Origin: Coptis chinensis
Lineage: Eukaryota > Streptophyta > Magnoliopsida > Ranunculales > Ranunculaceae
DNA: 64,000 bases
Direction of reading: 5' to 3'
NCBI GenBank assembly: GCA_015680905.1
Contig: CM027381.1
Location: forward strand, 310,001-374,000
Translations under genes and position numbers: made by a program
Shown here: positions 46,598-59,490 of the stretch, piece by piece
Numbering within the stretch: position 1 is the stretch's first letter
Layout of the letters: every line of letters starts with the position of its first letter
The notes under the pieces: generated by a model
What the model was told of the DNA's origin: nothing
The model's input: the letters and a program-made list of their open reading frames with translations, nothing else
Databases searched by the model: none

Positions 46598-48090
46598 TGA
46601 TAAACGTAAAAATTATGCGATGAACTCACAAATATGCAATGAAACTAAATGAAAGTAAAACTAAACGTGGACTTGTACTTTATTTATCAAAGATTATTCT
46701 ACTCTCATATCTATGGAAATAAAGTGGAGTAAAAGATTCGTTCCACTCCTAGTTTTTTAGCATTCAATGTTTTCTAATATTATCGGTCCTAGCCAAAGCT
46801 AGTGAGAGTAATGGTGGAAATTTTATACTACGATGCAAATTTAACTAACAAGATATGAATAACTCAGCTACGAAATGCTAAGGGTTGAATCTAGATAAAG
46901 AATTAGGGGAATTTGATTCCACCTTGAATCAAACTTAATAAACTAGTATAAATTGTTGTAATATAATTCTTACGTTTACATTCTTACGATAAGAATTGGA
47001 CGTTGTAATCCCTAATCAATCATGGCAATCTCTACCAAATAATGACTAGCATGTGAGGAAGTCCAACCCATTCTCATGGCTAATCAACTATCTTCTAGAG
47101 TGGAATAGACTCTTACAACTAGTTCTACACTACACAATCAAGTTTTCATCAAGGCTTCATCAAACCCCTCTAATGGAGGTTTAGCCTTGATTCATCAAAC
47201 TATCATTTCTCATGCAATTCAAACACGACATCATATAAAGATTCTAATTTTACTAAATTAAACTAATCAATAATTCAAAACTAAATTAACACTAAGAAAT
47301 GATTAACAACTAAGATATGAATTTAAATATAAGTAATTTAATAAATCAAAACCAAAATTATGATGAACTAACTATTTTTATTAATCTAATAAAGGAATAA
47401 CAATGCTTCAATAATCTAAATTAAAACAAGGTATGAAAACTAATTAATGGAAGAAAACTAGATCTAGAACTATGCTCTAATGGCTACTTGCTACCTAACC
47501 TAATTCATCTTTTAGAGTTTAGTCTTGTGTGTGGAAATGGAGGAGACTAGATCCACATTTTCGTGCATGGGCTGAGGAGCCATGTTTTGGGGCGGAAAAT
47601 CGAGCCCAAAGCCTAATTTCTTCACTCCACAGAGCCTTTTTCAGCTGGCTTTGACTTCAACAGACTTTTCATCCACTTTTGCTCCTCTGATTGGGTCAAG
47701 TCTTAGACCATTGGAAAGCTCTTTCCGAGACAGTCGTTTTGACATAAGTTAGGCCCAATTCTGAGGCCTAAGTCCAAAGATACGGTCTTCGGAATTTCTG
47801 CTGATTTTTGTGTGCTGTTTCTGCCCGCGTGGACTTTGACTTTTCAGCTTTTGACCTGGCTTTACAAAGGCTTTTTCTCCTTGAATCTTGGCCTTTAATC
47901 ATAGAACTTCTTAGCAACCAACCCTTGCTCATTTATCTCACCAAAGTGGCACATTTCTGCACATAATTGACTTTAATGCCTGAAATACATAAAAGCACGT
48001 AATCAGCATTAACTCTTATGTATTACTCGCATAATTGGTCTAAAGGTATTATTGTTCAGGGGTTAAAACTACAGTTTTGGGCTCTTATCA
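46598..48090 (-). repeat. 3' LTR of Element 3
   Basis: Adjoins the polypurine tract at 48,091. Very similar to 60,067-61,542 along its length, differing by scattered substitutions and small indels. Confidence 0.93.
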
Positions 48091-49920
48091 AACCACCCCC
48101 AAACAGCATTTTGCTTGTCCTCAAGAAAATATGAGAAATTAGCATAAGTGACCAAAAATGGAGTTCTAACTAATCTCGTTTTGCCGAGTGCGATTGCATT
48201 GACCATATGCAACAAGGCCTTAAACCACTAGGAATTCCCTAGTGGATGAGTTATAGCCTCATGAGAGTTTTCCAGTGAAGGTACTCACAAACTTCATCTA
48301 TACTACAACGACTAAGAAATAAAACTATTGTTTCCTTATTTATGCCTCAATTATCTATACATCTCACTAACAATGAATACAGAATAATCAAGTCAAAACC
48401 TAAGCTAATATATGCATAATAATCAATCATCTACAAATAAACATATATACAATGTGTAATACTATGAAATGCACTAGCAGGTCCGTTTCTGAAAACTCAG
48501 AATAGCGTCCTTAAGTAGGTCTTCACATAAATGTCAAGACAAAAACCACTCTGATTTTTCCGCTCAAGTTTCGCTACTCCAGTGTATAGTGGGCACACTT
48601 TACCTTGCAATCTCAATGACATACAAGGAAGCCGAAGTCGATCAAACACATCTGCCACTTACTATCACACTAACCTATTCCTAATTGAGCTAGAGGTCTT
48701 TATTAGGTATTACGGGGATTAGGATATGGTTTAAGAATGAAGGAAATGGATATTCAAAATGGACAAGTCAGAGATAATAGAGTCTTCATATTATGTAACT
48801 AGAGAAAGCCTTGTTCTTTACTTTTGCTTCTACACTTTGTTTCCATCCTTAGCCATATTTTTTTCTTTTTCTTTGGCTTTTGACTCCTTTGATTCTATTT
48901 TTTGGAGTTCTAACTCTTTATTTTGTTTTTTTTATTTTTTTATTTTTTTATTTGGATGGAAACTTTCTTTTCTTATTCTGAAGCAACTAACAAATTCTTG
49001 ATTTCAAAGGTCTTTCTCTTTTCTATTTTTCATCTCTATTCTCAGACTCATTCAAAGAATGGGTAGGCTGATATATTTTTTTTTTATTTTGTTTTTGTAA
49101 CAGGGTAAAGAATTTGCTGTTTATGAAAGGCTAAAGAAAGGCTCAGAGGGGCGACTAGCGGAAAATAATTCATAAGTTTGAATTTCTGGCTATATCGATC
49201 CAAAGAGGGCCTAAATTCTCGCTTAGGATATGGTATAGTGATCAAGCAAGTGGACGTGTGATTTCCCTATCCGGATTTTACTTCTTCCTTGTGTCATTTC
49301 TCAAATGTTCACTCATATAAACCTTTAGGCTATATTCTCACAGGATTTGTAGAATAAGTACTCTAGCCTAGATTTCAGAAACTTACTGCCAAACAATCAT
49401 AGATACTCATGTAATATATTTATAGATAGATGCAAAGATTATTACCTATATATTAACCTAAGTTTCTAAAAATTATTCTAATGCGAAAGGTACGTGAGAT
49501 TTCTAGATTATCAAGGGTCTAGAGAAGGAAAACAATGGCAATATTCCTAAGTCTTTAGCATAACTTTTTATTTATATTTTTTTTTTGAAATTTTTGAATT
49601 TTTACTAAAAAAAACAAGTGCATATTATACATATCTATATCCTAACAGATGCCTTAATTACACGTGTTTCTATGCTCCCCCCCCCCCTCCAAACAAGAAG
49701 CATGCTTTGTCCTCAAAGTATTTAAATAAATAAGGTAGAGAAATACCATGGAAACGCGTGAAATTCTGGGACATCTGCAAAACAAGGTGAAAACATACTA
49801 ATATAGAAAAAGAAGAACAGACGCAACTCTATATGAGTTCCACCCGTTATGGGGTTAACAAAAATCAAATTGCTTGGGACATAAGCAGACACTAACTGAA
49901 ATTAAAAACTTACCTGAACT
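48091..49920 (-). other. Element 3 polypurine tract and 3' spacer with hairpins
   Basis: Polypurine tract at 48,091-48,104 (minus-strand GTTTGGGGGTGGTT). Conserved hairpin at 48,225-48,245 (stem CCACTAGG/CCTAGTGG) preceded by a TTGCAT/ATGCAA inverted pair. T-rich tracts near 48,850-48,960. A strong internal polypurine run (49,675-49,690, twelve or more G in a row on the minus strand) follows GAGGACAAAGCATGCTT. No gene. Confidence 0.7.
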
Positions 49921-50900
49921 CCCATTTAAGCCTCATCCTCCTCATCCTTCCTCTCCAAAGAGATGAGGTTCCTTCGCATCGTGCCATGCCATGATAACTT
50001 GCCAAGCCCGTCGTCGTGTGTCATCAACTTGTGCTAACCTATCGAGTGTTACTATGTCTGATGGGGTGTAAGGAGCAACCAAATGAGGTTGCACCTACCA
50101 TCCCGGCCAAGTCATTACTCGGAATGAGCGAACCACCCAATTGGTGGGTCTCATGACTTCAACCCTTTTCTAATCTGTGAACTGGGTACAGAATTCAGTT
50201 AGACAATCGAGCATGATGCGACACACCAAAACAGGCATAAGAAGATACTTATGCCTCATGCTTTGGGCTCTCTTAAGACTAGCCACTAATACTCGGGGAA
50301 TGTCATATCGGCGTCCCCTCGGCTAAAGCAAGGAAAACGCCACAAATGATACTATTTGCGAGAGGTAAACTACCAATCCCCTAAAATATTCATCGGGGAT
50401 GAATAACATAGTGGTGCCTACATTGAGGGATTGAGGGCTACCAAGGGCTATGTTATAACGCCCTTGCTCCATTATCTGAAAACACCCTCCCCATAATACT
50501 CATGGAAATATGTATAGTCATAGAGGTATGCATTATTGGTCATATATCCCCCGTGTGAATAGGATCAGGTATTGGTATTCCCGAAACTAACGCTACCAAA
50601 TACTTAATGAATTCTAGTGGTGTGTCATCAACCATGACGAAGAATTCTTATTCTCCATTCTGGTTACAATAGAAACTAACATTATTGTAAAAATATTCAG
50701 TAAGCTTAGGTGAATACGAGTCGTCTTCACTTACCAGTGGATGCCTCCATCCTAACTACAAGATCCTTTCGCGAAACCAATGTCCATAAGTCTTGCTTCC
50801 CAACAAGTGTTCGGAAGACTACTCGGGTATCACTATAGGAGATGTCATCACAAAACTACTCTCTAGAACAGCTGCAAACGATCCTGGAACAACCCACAAA
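49921..50900 (-). pseudogene. ORF B of Element 3, badly decayed
   Basis: Position and plus-strand wording correspond to ORF B of Element 2 (gene end near 49,930, GEGVF-type and YLYDYTYFHEYYGE-type segments near 50,500). Stops occur every few tens of codons. Unknown function; see the Element 2 copy. Confidence 0.45.
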
Positions 50901-50927
50901 AAATTGGAATTTTTCGTGCCCACGGGG

Positions 50928-51200
50928 GTCAAGGCGCGGGGTGCGCTCAACCTATGCCTGGGTAGGGCGCGGGGTACGCCTTGGGGAATTTCTGGTTCCA
51001 GGCACTTAGGCGCAGGGCACGCTCACTTTTTGTCTTGGTAGGGCGCTGGTCGCTTCGGGATGAAAACTGGAATTCCGGTGTTTTGGGCGCAGTCGTGCTT
51101 TCGAGGTTTGGGCTTGGTAGAGGCTGGTGGTCTCTGAAGAAATTTTGATCGACAGTGCCTAGGGCGCAGGTGGCGCTCCACTAGGGTGCAGGTGCGCTCC
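50928..51200 (-). repeat. GC-rich degenerate word cluster upstream of ORF B (Element 3)
   Basis: Repeated words such as GGCGCGGGGTGCGCTC, GGCGCGGGGTACGCC and GGCGCAGGTGGCGCTC, in the same order as Element 2 (37,078-37,320). Same style as the leader cluster at 59,715-59,930. Confidence 0.75.
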
Positions 51201-51782
51201 GAGGTGCTGAAATGTGAAAGTGAGAAGGAAAAAGAAGGAAAATGTGGGAGTGAAAGGTGAGATGAAAGTGGGATGTGGTGTGGGTTGTGAGCGAAGAATG
51301 AAGGAAGTTTATATAGGTTGTGAGCTTCCAAAATGAATTGGCAAGTTGTCAAAAAGTTTTAAGGCAATTGCTGGAAACAAAATATTTCCGAAACCGAAAG
51401 CGGAAACAATCCATATTCTCTATTCCAAAACAAACCCAATATCTTTTAGGTTGAATTTAGGATAGTAACTGCCTAACTCATTGAGATTTCATCCTACCAC
51501 CACATCTAATCCTAGGTATGCCAATATCGGCAATATTCTCAACCATCACTCCAAAACAACTTCTAAAATGGAGGATCATATAACAAATCATGCTATAGTA
51601 AATAATACCACCCCCAAACAATTCGGGAAGGTGGGATTAACAATAAAAACAATGCACAATTTGAAAAGAACCATATTATATTAAAATTGAAATTCAAACA
51701 ATATTTAACAACCAAATTCAAATTTAACTACGGAATTCAAAAATCAACATCCAAACTAAATAAAACAAATACAAAAACAACA

Positions 51783-52908
51783 TCAACGCATAATATCCCT
51801 AAAGAACGCGCTGCTGGTAGTGGATGGCACATGGGAAGGAGATGACTCCTGAGCTCCCGATGGGCCAGAGCCATCCGTCCTTCGGTGACGACGCTCGTGC
51901 CTCACAGACGCCTCCTTAGAAGAAGAACCCCTGTGGGGTGGGTAGTGGTCAAGCATATCTGCTCGGAACTTCCACTGAGCTTCCATCTCGGCCTTCATCT
52001 CTTCCTAACGCTCATCCTCGCGCTGGGCTTGAGTCTCGAAGTTATGATGCACGGTAGTCTGCCGGGTCCGGAGATCTTCACAAATAGTATTGAGGGAACG
52101 CATGCCACGATGAAGCACCGGCACGTTTGCTCTTCAAGATCCGACCTACACCTCTCCAAGGCATTGGCATCAAAACATGTCGTGTCCTCCTTATCCTCTG
52201 AGTCAGTCTCTTCCCCTACCCTGTCTTCAGGCAACCTCCAAACCTTCTGAACACAATCCGTATATGCTACAACATTCGTATTCATCTTAATCATAGTACG
52301 CTCGGTTTTCGGAGTTTCTCTCAAATTCATCATGATCTTTGTTATCAATACGGGGAGAGGTGCAATACTCTTCCCAACTCCCCTAATCATATTAATCAAA
52401 AACTCCAGTATACAGAATTCGTACTTCTGCTCGAGTATCCAAATAATGTGAAGACAGTTTAAACTGATGTCACTTAACTTCTCTTTTCACGTGACATTCC
52501 TACCAATCCACTGAGCTACAGCCAACTGGTTGGTTCGCAGTGACGACTGGCGAACACAATGCGAGCTCGCATTGTAGTTTTCTTCCACAACCATCACATT
52601 CATCAAAGGCTCGATCCCAGTAAATTGGGATTCCTGTAATGTGGCATCGAGATGGCGTCTAGGCGGAATGCCTAAAATCTCAGCCAACAACCCTGTAGAT
52701 ACTTCTCTCCACGTCCAGGCCACCTTAACAAAAACTCAATTCCCATCCAACTCTTTCTTTTTATAGAACTATTCCACCAAATCAGAGTGATGGAAATCAT
52801 ATGTCGAGTACTACAACCTGCTCCAATCCTTCCTAATCATCTCACCAGAAAGCGGTAGCGGGTCACCATAAACAATTATTCCAGCAAAATTCTCCGTCTT
52901 TGAGCCAT
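51783..52908 (-). pseudogene. ORF A of Element 3
   Basis: ATG at 52,906-52,908 (MAQRRRILLE, then a TAA). Open pieces: 52,723-52,487 with GREV.TGLLAEILGIPPRRH followed by an LDATLQ segment and AVAQWIGRNV; 52,399-51,995 with SIAPLPVLITKIMMN, an acidic GEETDSEDKEDTTCFDANAL block and two nearby Cys; 51,998-51,783 with a Ser/His/Pro-rich end. About 370 residues if intact. No catalytic motif recognised, no membrane segment seen. Three copies conserve start, LLAEILGIPPR core and low-complexity tail. Confidence 0.6.
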
Positions 52909-53932
52909 TGGAAGTTTGAAATGATTTGAGGGTTTGTAGAAGGTGTAGGAAGCAATGTGAAACAACCCTACTAAAAAACGATGGTGGTGGCGCGGTGGTT
53001 GCGCGGCAGTTCAAATTTTTTTGAATTTTTCTAATTTTTGGTGGGTGAAATTGTTAGGGATGGTGGTGGGAGAGGTTTGGAGAATATTTGGGGTGGGAAT
53101 GAATTTGGGCGTGGGTTAAGTTAGGTTTTCTTTTTCTTTTTCTTTTTTATTTTGGTTCTAGGGTTTAAAGCTTGTTAATGGCAGTGATGAAAACAACTCG
53201 CGACTATTGGTTTGAAGATGGAGATGCACGTGCGCACGAGATTGGGCCCAAGCCCAATTTGATTTTTTGAATTTTTTTGATTTTTTGCACAACTTCAAAC
53301 TAAATTTGTTGCTTCGTTACCAGTCCGATTTATGCAAATGAGATATGGAAATGATCAGGAGAGAATTACCAATCCAATGATCCATAAAACACTCTATTCC
53401 AATAGTGGGTGACATATAAGAAGATGGAAAATGCCTCAAAGTGCGTGCATGATGTAAGTTTTGTGAACGAATGAAATCTAAATTCATAGATAATGTCAAC
53501 CCGAATCGGAATACGATTAAACGGCCTACACAACACAAATGGAAAGTTGAACAATCAAGGATAGAAAAACGAACACCCCACCCCCAAACAAATTTTTGGC
53601 AATGAAGTTTGAAAATTTGTTTTAACGTGGGTCTTTTAAGTTCAGATTCCCGAGACTTCCTAGATTACTATTTTTATGATTTAGAAGTTTTTAATTTTTA
53701 TGCATGATGTTTACTATAAGAAAAACGAAAAGCAATAAGGACATAATTCACACCATAGAGGAACATGACTCAAAAATCGAGAAAACATGCAAGAGTGGAA
53801 AACGTGAATTATGTTCAATGTGGACTTAGGATCCGGTACTTACAGCCACACACTCCATAAGGAGGGCCCGGTTACCTTAAGGGTGCACTTGCCAATCTAT
53901 GGAAATGAAAGGAAGTACACCAACCAACAAGG
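52909..53932 (-). other. Spacer between integrase and ORF A (Element 3)
   Basis: No gene. Polypurine-like tract at 53,573-53,590 (minus-strand GTTTGGGGGTGGGGTG). The GTGGACTTAGGATCCGGTAC block lies at 53,820-53,840. Nearly the same layout occurs in Elements 1 and 2. Confidence 0.65.
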
Positions 53933-54931
53933 TCAATCCTCATAGACAGGGTCCTGTAAAAGGACTTCCTCTACATCAGGGGACAATAGCTCGTGAAAAT
54001 GTTTCAACCGTTGGCCATTAACTTGAAAGGTACTGTTGTCCTTGGGATTTACCAAGGTGATTGCCCCATGAGGGGTGACTTCAGTAACCAGAAAAGGACC
54101 AGACCAACGAGTTTTTAATTTCCCTGGAAAAATATGTAGACGGGAGTTGTAAAGCAAGACCTTTTGACCTACCACAAACTCTTTGTGCAAGATTTGCTTA
54201 TCATGAACACGTTTCATGTTAGCTTTATAGTCCTTCGCGAGATCATAAGAATCGCTACGGATTTCTTCAAGTTCACTCAATTGCAACTTGCACTTGACAC
54301 CCGCCTCATCAAAATTGAAGTTAAGGCTTTTTATAGCCCACATAGCGCGGTGCTCCAATTCAACGAGCAAATGACAAGGTTTCCCAAATACAAGTCTAAA
54401 GGGAGACATACCTATAGTAGTTTTGAAAGCAATCCTATATGCCCATAAGGTATCAGATGGACGCTTTGACCAGTCTTTCCTATCAGGATTTACAGTTGTT
54501 TCTAATATCTTTTTGATTTCCTTATTAGAAACTTCTACTTGTCCGCTAATTTGTGGATGATACGGAGTTGCTATTTTATGTGTAACTCCATACTTTTTCA
54601 CGAGAGATGCAACAACTCTGTTGCAAAAATATGTTCCACCATCACTAATGATGGCTTTGGGAATGCCAAATTGACAGAAAATGTATTCTTTAACAAAAAA
54701 CAAAACTGTTTTATGGTCATTGCTATGGCAAGCCATGGCCTCTATCCATTTAGACACGTAGTCCACGGCAACTAGAATATAAATAAAACCGTGGGAAACT
54801 GGAAAGGGACCTATAAAATCAATGCCCCATACATCAAATATTTCTACCACCATGATTGGATTTAATGGCATCATATTACGCTTTGTGATTCGCCCAAGTT
54901 GTTGGCAACGAACACACGTCTTGCAATGCAT
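53933..54931 (-). CDS. pol: Integrase of Element 3
   Basis: 332 open codons, part of the pol polyprotein (the Met at 54,931 is internal). Begins in the zinc finger ([14 protein letters not shown]). The catalytic core has [12 protein letters not shown] (first Asp), [13 protein letters not shown] (second Asp) and [16 protein letters not shown] (Glu). The C-terminal domain shows [17 protein letters not shown], the gypsy GPY/F module, and ends PVYED. This is the best-preserved coding unit in the window, and its catalytic triad is intact. The N-terminal half of the finger is behind a stop near 54,975. Confidence 0.9.
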   Translation of the reverse strand: MHCKTCVRCQQLGRITKRNMMPLNPIMVVEIFDVWGIDFIGPFPVSHGFIYILVAVDYVSKWIEAMACHSNDHKTVLFFVKEYIFCQFGIPKAIISDGGTYFCNRVVASLVKKYGVTHKIATPYHPQISGQVEVSNKEIKKILETTVNPDRKDWSKRPSDTLWAYRIAFKTTIGMSPFRLVFGKPCHLLVELEHRAMWAIKSLNFNFDEAGVKCKLQLSELEEIRSDSYDLAKDYKANMKRVHDKQILHKEFVVGQKVLLYNSRLHIFPGKLKTRWSGPFLVTEVTPHGAITLVNPKDNSTFQVNGQRLKHFHELLSPDVEEVLLQDPVYED

Positions 54932-55192
54932 TTGGGCATCTTTAAAGAGAGTATACCAATAAAACCCGCATTAAAGAATTTTAGCAGCTGTTTTCATACC
55001 ACTAAAATGCCCACCACACTCTTTGTCATGGCAGAATGAGAGAACCTTATTATATTCCCATTAGGGAATATAACGATGAATAATCTTATCTGCATAATAC
55101 TTGAAAAAGTAGGGCTCATCCCAGTAGTATAACTTAACTCTGGCCAAGAACTTCTTACGTTCATTTCTTGACCAATCATAAGGAATAACATC

Positions 55193-55658
55193 AGACACTA
55201 AATAATTCACAATGTCAGCATACCATGGTGCTAAAAAAATAGCATACAGATGCTCATCAGGAAAAGAGTCCGGTATGGACTCAGAATCACTATCATCGTC
55301 GTTTGTAAGTCTAGATAAGTGGTCGGCAACTACATTTTCGACCCCTCTTTTGTCCTTTGATTTCTAATGTGAACTCTTGCAGGAGAAGAATCCATCGGAT
55401 TAATCTCTGCTTAGCATTATTATTTGCGAGAAGGTACATAAGGGCTGCATGGTCCGTGTAAACTAGAGTCTTAGAACCAACAAAATAAGGACGAAACTTA
55501 TCTAAAGCATAAACGACAGCTAAGAATTCTTTTTCAGTAGTTGTATAATTCCTTTGAGCATCGTTTAGAGTTTTACTAGCATAATAAATACCAATGGACT
55601 TATTATCTAGTTTCTGTCCTAAGACAGCACCAACTACATAATCACTAGCATCACACAT
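55193..55658 (-). pseudogene. pol: RNase H of Element 3
   Basis: Open from 55,658 to 55,311 with [34 protein letters not shown] and YTDHAALMYLLA. The last motif (D-H-L-S) is displaced by a frameshift near 55,325-55,345. The linker continues to about 55,193. Followed by integrase on the same strand. Confidence 0.85.
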
Positions 55659-55775
55659 AAGTTCGAAAGGTTTAGACCAATCGGGAGGCTGTATAATTGG
55701 TGCAGAAGTTAAGGGGGCTTTTAAAGTTTCAGAAGCCTGTTTACAGTTAAAATTAAAATAAAAAATGACATCCTT

Positions 55776-57202
55776 TTAAAGCAGATTAGTTAACGGCCTA
55801 GCTATTTTTGAAAAATCTTTGATAAAGTGCCTATAAAAACCTGCATGGCCTAGAAAGGCTCTAATATCACGTACAGTCCGTGGTATAGGTAGAGTCGCTA
55901 TCTTATATACTTTGGCCTTATCTACTTCGATGCCATCACTAGATACAATGTGACCTAGTACTATGCCTTTTTTCACCATGAAATGACATTTTTCCCAATT
56001 TAAAACCAGACTCTTCTCTTCACATCGTGTCAAAACTTTAGACAGGTTAGACAGGCAGTCAGTGAAAGAGTCTCCATAGATAGAAAAATCATCCATGAAA
56101 ACTTCCATGAAATGCTCTACCATGTCACTAAATATATGAAGCATACACCGCTGGAAGGTACTAGGAGCATTACAAAGGCTAAAAGGCATTCATTTATAGG
56201 CGTATGTTCCAAAAAGACATGTGAAGGTAGTCTTTTCTTGGTCATCAATATCAATAATAATTTGGAAATAGCCAGAGTAGCCATCCAAAAAACAATAAAA
56301 AGCATGACCAGCTAGACGTTCAAGCATCTGATCTATAAAGGGTAAAAGAAAATGATCCTTTCGTGTCATGGCATTTAAACGTCTGTAATCAATACAGATC
56401 CTCCATTTCATAGGACCATGCGTGGCAACATATTCACCCTTGGCATTACGCACCATGGTAATCCCCGATTTCTTAGGAACTACATGAATGGGACTTACCC
56501 ATTCGCTATCGAGATTGGGTATATGATACCCGCATCGAGTAACCGTAAGACTTCTTCCCTGACCACTTCTTTCATGGCAGGGTTCAAATGATGCTGAGGT
56601 TCGTGGGAAGTCTTTGCGTTATCCTCTAAATGGATACGATGAGTGCACACATTAGGGTCAATTACCTTAATGTCGGCTAGGGACCAACCAATCGCAGAAC
56701 GATGTTTCCTAATCACCCTGATCAAACGTGTCTCTTCCTCCTTAGATAACAGAGAAGATATAATTACCGGATGACTACCATCCGGATCAAGTTGAATATA
56801 TTTTAACTCAAAAGGAAGTGGTTTCAGTACCGAGGTGGTTGGAATGTCGATAAATGCTTCTAGAGTCTTGAGTAATGAATACTTGCTTAGGCAGCAGGTC
56901 TTCAAACTCAGGAGATGGAGCAACAGAAGGGTAGACAAAAAGATGGTGTTGACTTCCTCTAAAAAAGAGTCATCGACAAAATCTGAACTTCTAAAAGAAA
57001 GGAATTTATGCATATGGTTTTCTGGAAACGTGTTATTAAAGTAATCTTGAGTTAAGCTCTCGATCATTCTAACCTCCCCATATATAGACGAATCTGGTAA
57101 TTGTTTCATCATTTTAAAAACATTTACCTCAACAGAAAGATGACCAAAAGATAAGGACATCGAACTATCGTGGCAATTTATAAGCGCGTTGGCAGTCGCC
57201 AA
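55776..57202 (-). pseudogene. pol: Protease C-terminus and reverse transcriptase of Element 3
   Basis: 57,202-56,495 (235 codons) runs from the protease end (ATANALINCHDSSMSLSFGH) through a linker into reverse transcriptase (KYIQLDPDGSHPVIISSLLS, ...AIGWSLADIKVIDPNVCTHR, VLRLLDAGIIYPIS). A frameshift near 56,500 separates it from 56,456-56,190 (RICIDYRRLNAMTRKDHFLL, AFYCFLDGYSGYFQIIID). A stop near 56,190 separates that from 56,189-55,776 with the FMDDF catalytic motif (56,085-56,099), EKCHFMVKKGIVLGHIVS and RAFLGHAGFYRHFIKDFSKI. The motifs are intact but the frame is broken. Confidence 0.9.
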
Positions 57203-57480
57203 GAAGGGACGCCCTAAGATGATCGGAATAGAGTCGTTAACGACTTATGTTTCGAGGATCACAAAATCAGCAGGATAGTAGAAATCCTGAACCTTAACAA
57301 GCACGTTTTCGACCACACCCTTAAGATACTTAATAGACCGATCCGCTAATTGCAACGTCATTTGATTAGGTTGCATCTCTTGTAGACCTATTTGTTTGTA
57401 TAGATAATACGGGAGTAAGTTAACACTCGCCCGTGTCTAGTAAAGCGTGTGGTTGGTGTGGGAATCTGCTAAAGTGCATT
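57203..57480 (-). pseudogene. Aspartic protease of Element 3, frameshifted at the active site
   Basis: Minus-strand ALLDTG at about 57,420-57,437 is the protease active-site Asp, but the frame shifts right after it and ends in a stop. A TAA also occurs near 57,246. Downstream text still reads as protease (ADRSIKYLKGVVENVLVKVQ, SIPIILGRPFLATA). The enzyme would have cut the gag-pol polyprotein. Confidence 0.75.
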
Positions 57481-59490
57481 GTGCGATGGGGCGACCTGTG
57501 GTCCTTGTACTTAACTATTCCATTATGTTCTGATAAAGTTGGAAACTGTTCAGTTAGAAAGGCATCTTTAGGAATATTAGTCTTACGCCTAGTAGTACAT
57601 AATTTTTTAAGAAACTTAGCGTGGTGAGGTAATTTTTTAATTGCTTTGAGAAAGGGTAGGCTTATCGTTAGATTTTTGAAAACTTCCCTAATCTCGCCAA
57701 AGTTTGTATCCCTGTTTAACATAGCTAATTTCTGATAAAATGGTGGTTTCTCTCTATATTTAGCGTATGGATCAACTGGATGTCTAACATTTGCTTTCTG
57801 TTTCTTAGGTTGTGGTTTCACTGGTACCTCTACAGGGGTAGGCTCTTCAGTTTCTATTTCAGTATCTAGATCAATCTCCGGTGTAGGGACAACTGGTGGG
57901 GTAACTATAGGCATAGTTACGTTATTATCAACCACTCTCCGTTCAAGGAGAGTGGTGATGGAATTTAGCTCACCTACATTTGCATTTTTCGTACTAGTAT
58001 TACCGTTCACCTCAAAGGCTGTGTTTGTTGTTTTAGGATTAGTTATTGCTTGTCCTAGAAACACACCTTTGGGTTGTACTTTCTCTTGTGCTAACTGTTG
58101 TAAGGAAAGTTGGATGGCATGTAAAATTTGTTGTTGAGATTGCATAAAGGTATCAAAAAGATCCGGTTGTGGAGTAGTATTTGCTACTGGTTGTGTGACA
58201 GGAACTATGTTACGTTGATTATTAATGGGTGGGTTGTGATAGTTATTATTATTAACCGAAAAAATACCTCTATTAGAATTATAATTGTTATTGTTATAAT
58301 TATTATAATTTCCCTGACCTTGTCGTGGTGGAGCTTGGTTATAATTGTTTGCTTGCTTAACATTTTGATTATTAAACCCTGGAGGTGTTACTTATTGATT
58401 ATTTCTCTAACTGAAGTTGGGGTGTTGTCACCAAGGGGCGTTAGGAATAGGATAACTATTAATTGAGCAAACGTTATCTTGTTGTAATGTTTGTTGTTCG
58501 TAAGCGAGAGGACAATAGGAGTTGGGATGCTCTGGACTTAAACAGAAATTACATAGATTGGAGTTGACATTCATGATGGGAATAGGTTTTTGTTGAACAG
58601 AAATAGCCTCTACCTTTTTAGTGAGAGATTCGATTAAACCTTTAAGTTCAGGATTGGGTTTCATCTCAAACATACCGGCACCTTTAACTGTTGTAGAAGA
58701 ACTAGCGGAACGGGAAATATCGTCACTACCCCCAGTTATTATTACGCTTAGCTTGATCTTCTAAAAATTTATAAGCCTCTGAGGCTCCCTTACTGAGAAA
58801 ACTACCCCCATTCATTATGTCAAGCACCTCTTTGTGGTGGTGTAACAGTCCTTTAAAAAAGGCACGAACTAACGTGTCTTTCGCGAGGTTATGGTGTAGA
58901 CACTCTATAAGAAGATCGGTGAAACGATTCCAAGCCTCTAAAAATGATTCATGAGGATTCTGTCAAAAAAAATGAATCTTGGAAAGCATTTCATCGGTCT
59001 TCAATGGTGGGTAAAAGTGTTCCATAAATAGTTGAACAAGTTTAGCCCACGAGTCCACAGAATTAGGTGCTTGGGCAGTTAACCAAGACGCTGCCTTATC
59101 GGCTAAAGTGAAAGGAAACACCCTTAGTTTAATTTGTTCAGCACCAACTATAGGATGGTGGAATGTAGTAAGGACTTGGTCAATCCTACGCATGTGCTGA
59201 TAAGGTTTTTCATGGTATAACCCATGAAAAACGGGTAACAAATTAAATATATTTGGGGGGATTCTAAAATCCCCCACTGGGCCTGATAGAACGATGCAAG
59301 ATTTTGGGCTATCGTTCAAGGCTTTGTAAAATTCAGAGAGAGGGGACTCTCTTTCTTCAGCCATTGTTTCAGGTGTGGTATGTGGTATATTAGCTAGAGG
59401 TGTAGTGAGTGGTATACTAGAAAGGCATGTTTGTTGATGTTGCTGGTTGATTACGTTAGGCATTTTTCTTTGGCCTGACCTTAATCTCAT
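57481..59490 (-). pseudogene. gag: gag of Element 3 (Athila type) with CCHC zinc knuckle
   Basis: Encodes the particle-forming protein. Start at ATG 59,490 (MRLRSGQRK...), or the internal Met before AEERESPLSEFY. 59,490-58,963 holds the retrotransposon gag core (GPVGDFRIPPNIFNLLPVFH, LRVFPFTLADKAASWLTAQA, LFMEHFYPPLKTDEMLSKI). TGA replaces an Arg-type codon at about 58,961. After a frameshift, 58,673-58,428 has LIESLTKKVEAISVQQ and a canonical CX2CX4HX4C knuckle (CNFCLSPEHPNSYC). 58,145-57,481 is the Gln/Thr/Pro linker leading to protease, with NLTISLPFLKAIKKLPHHAK. Confidence 0.85.
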
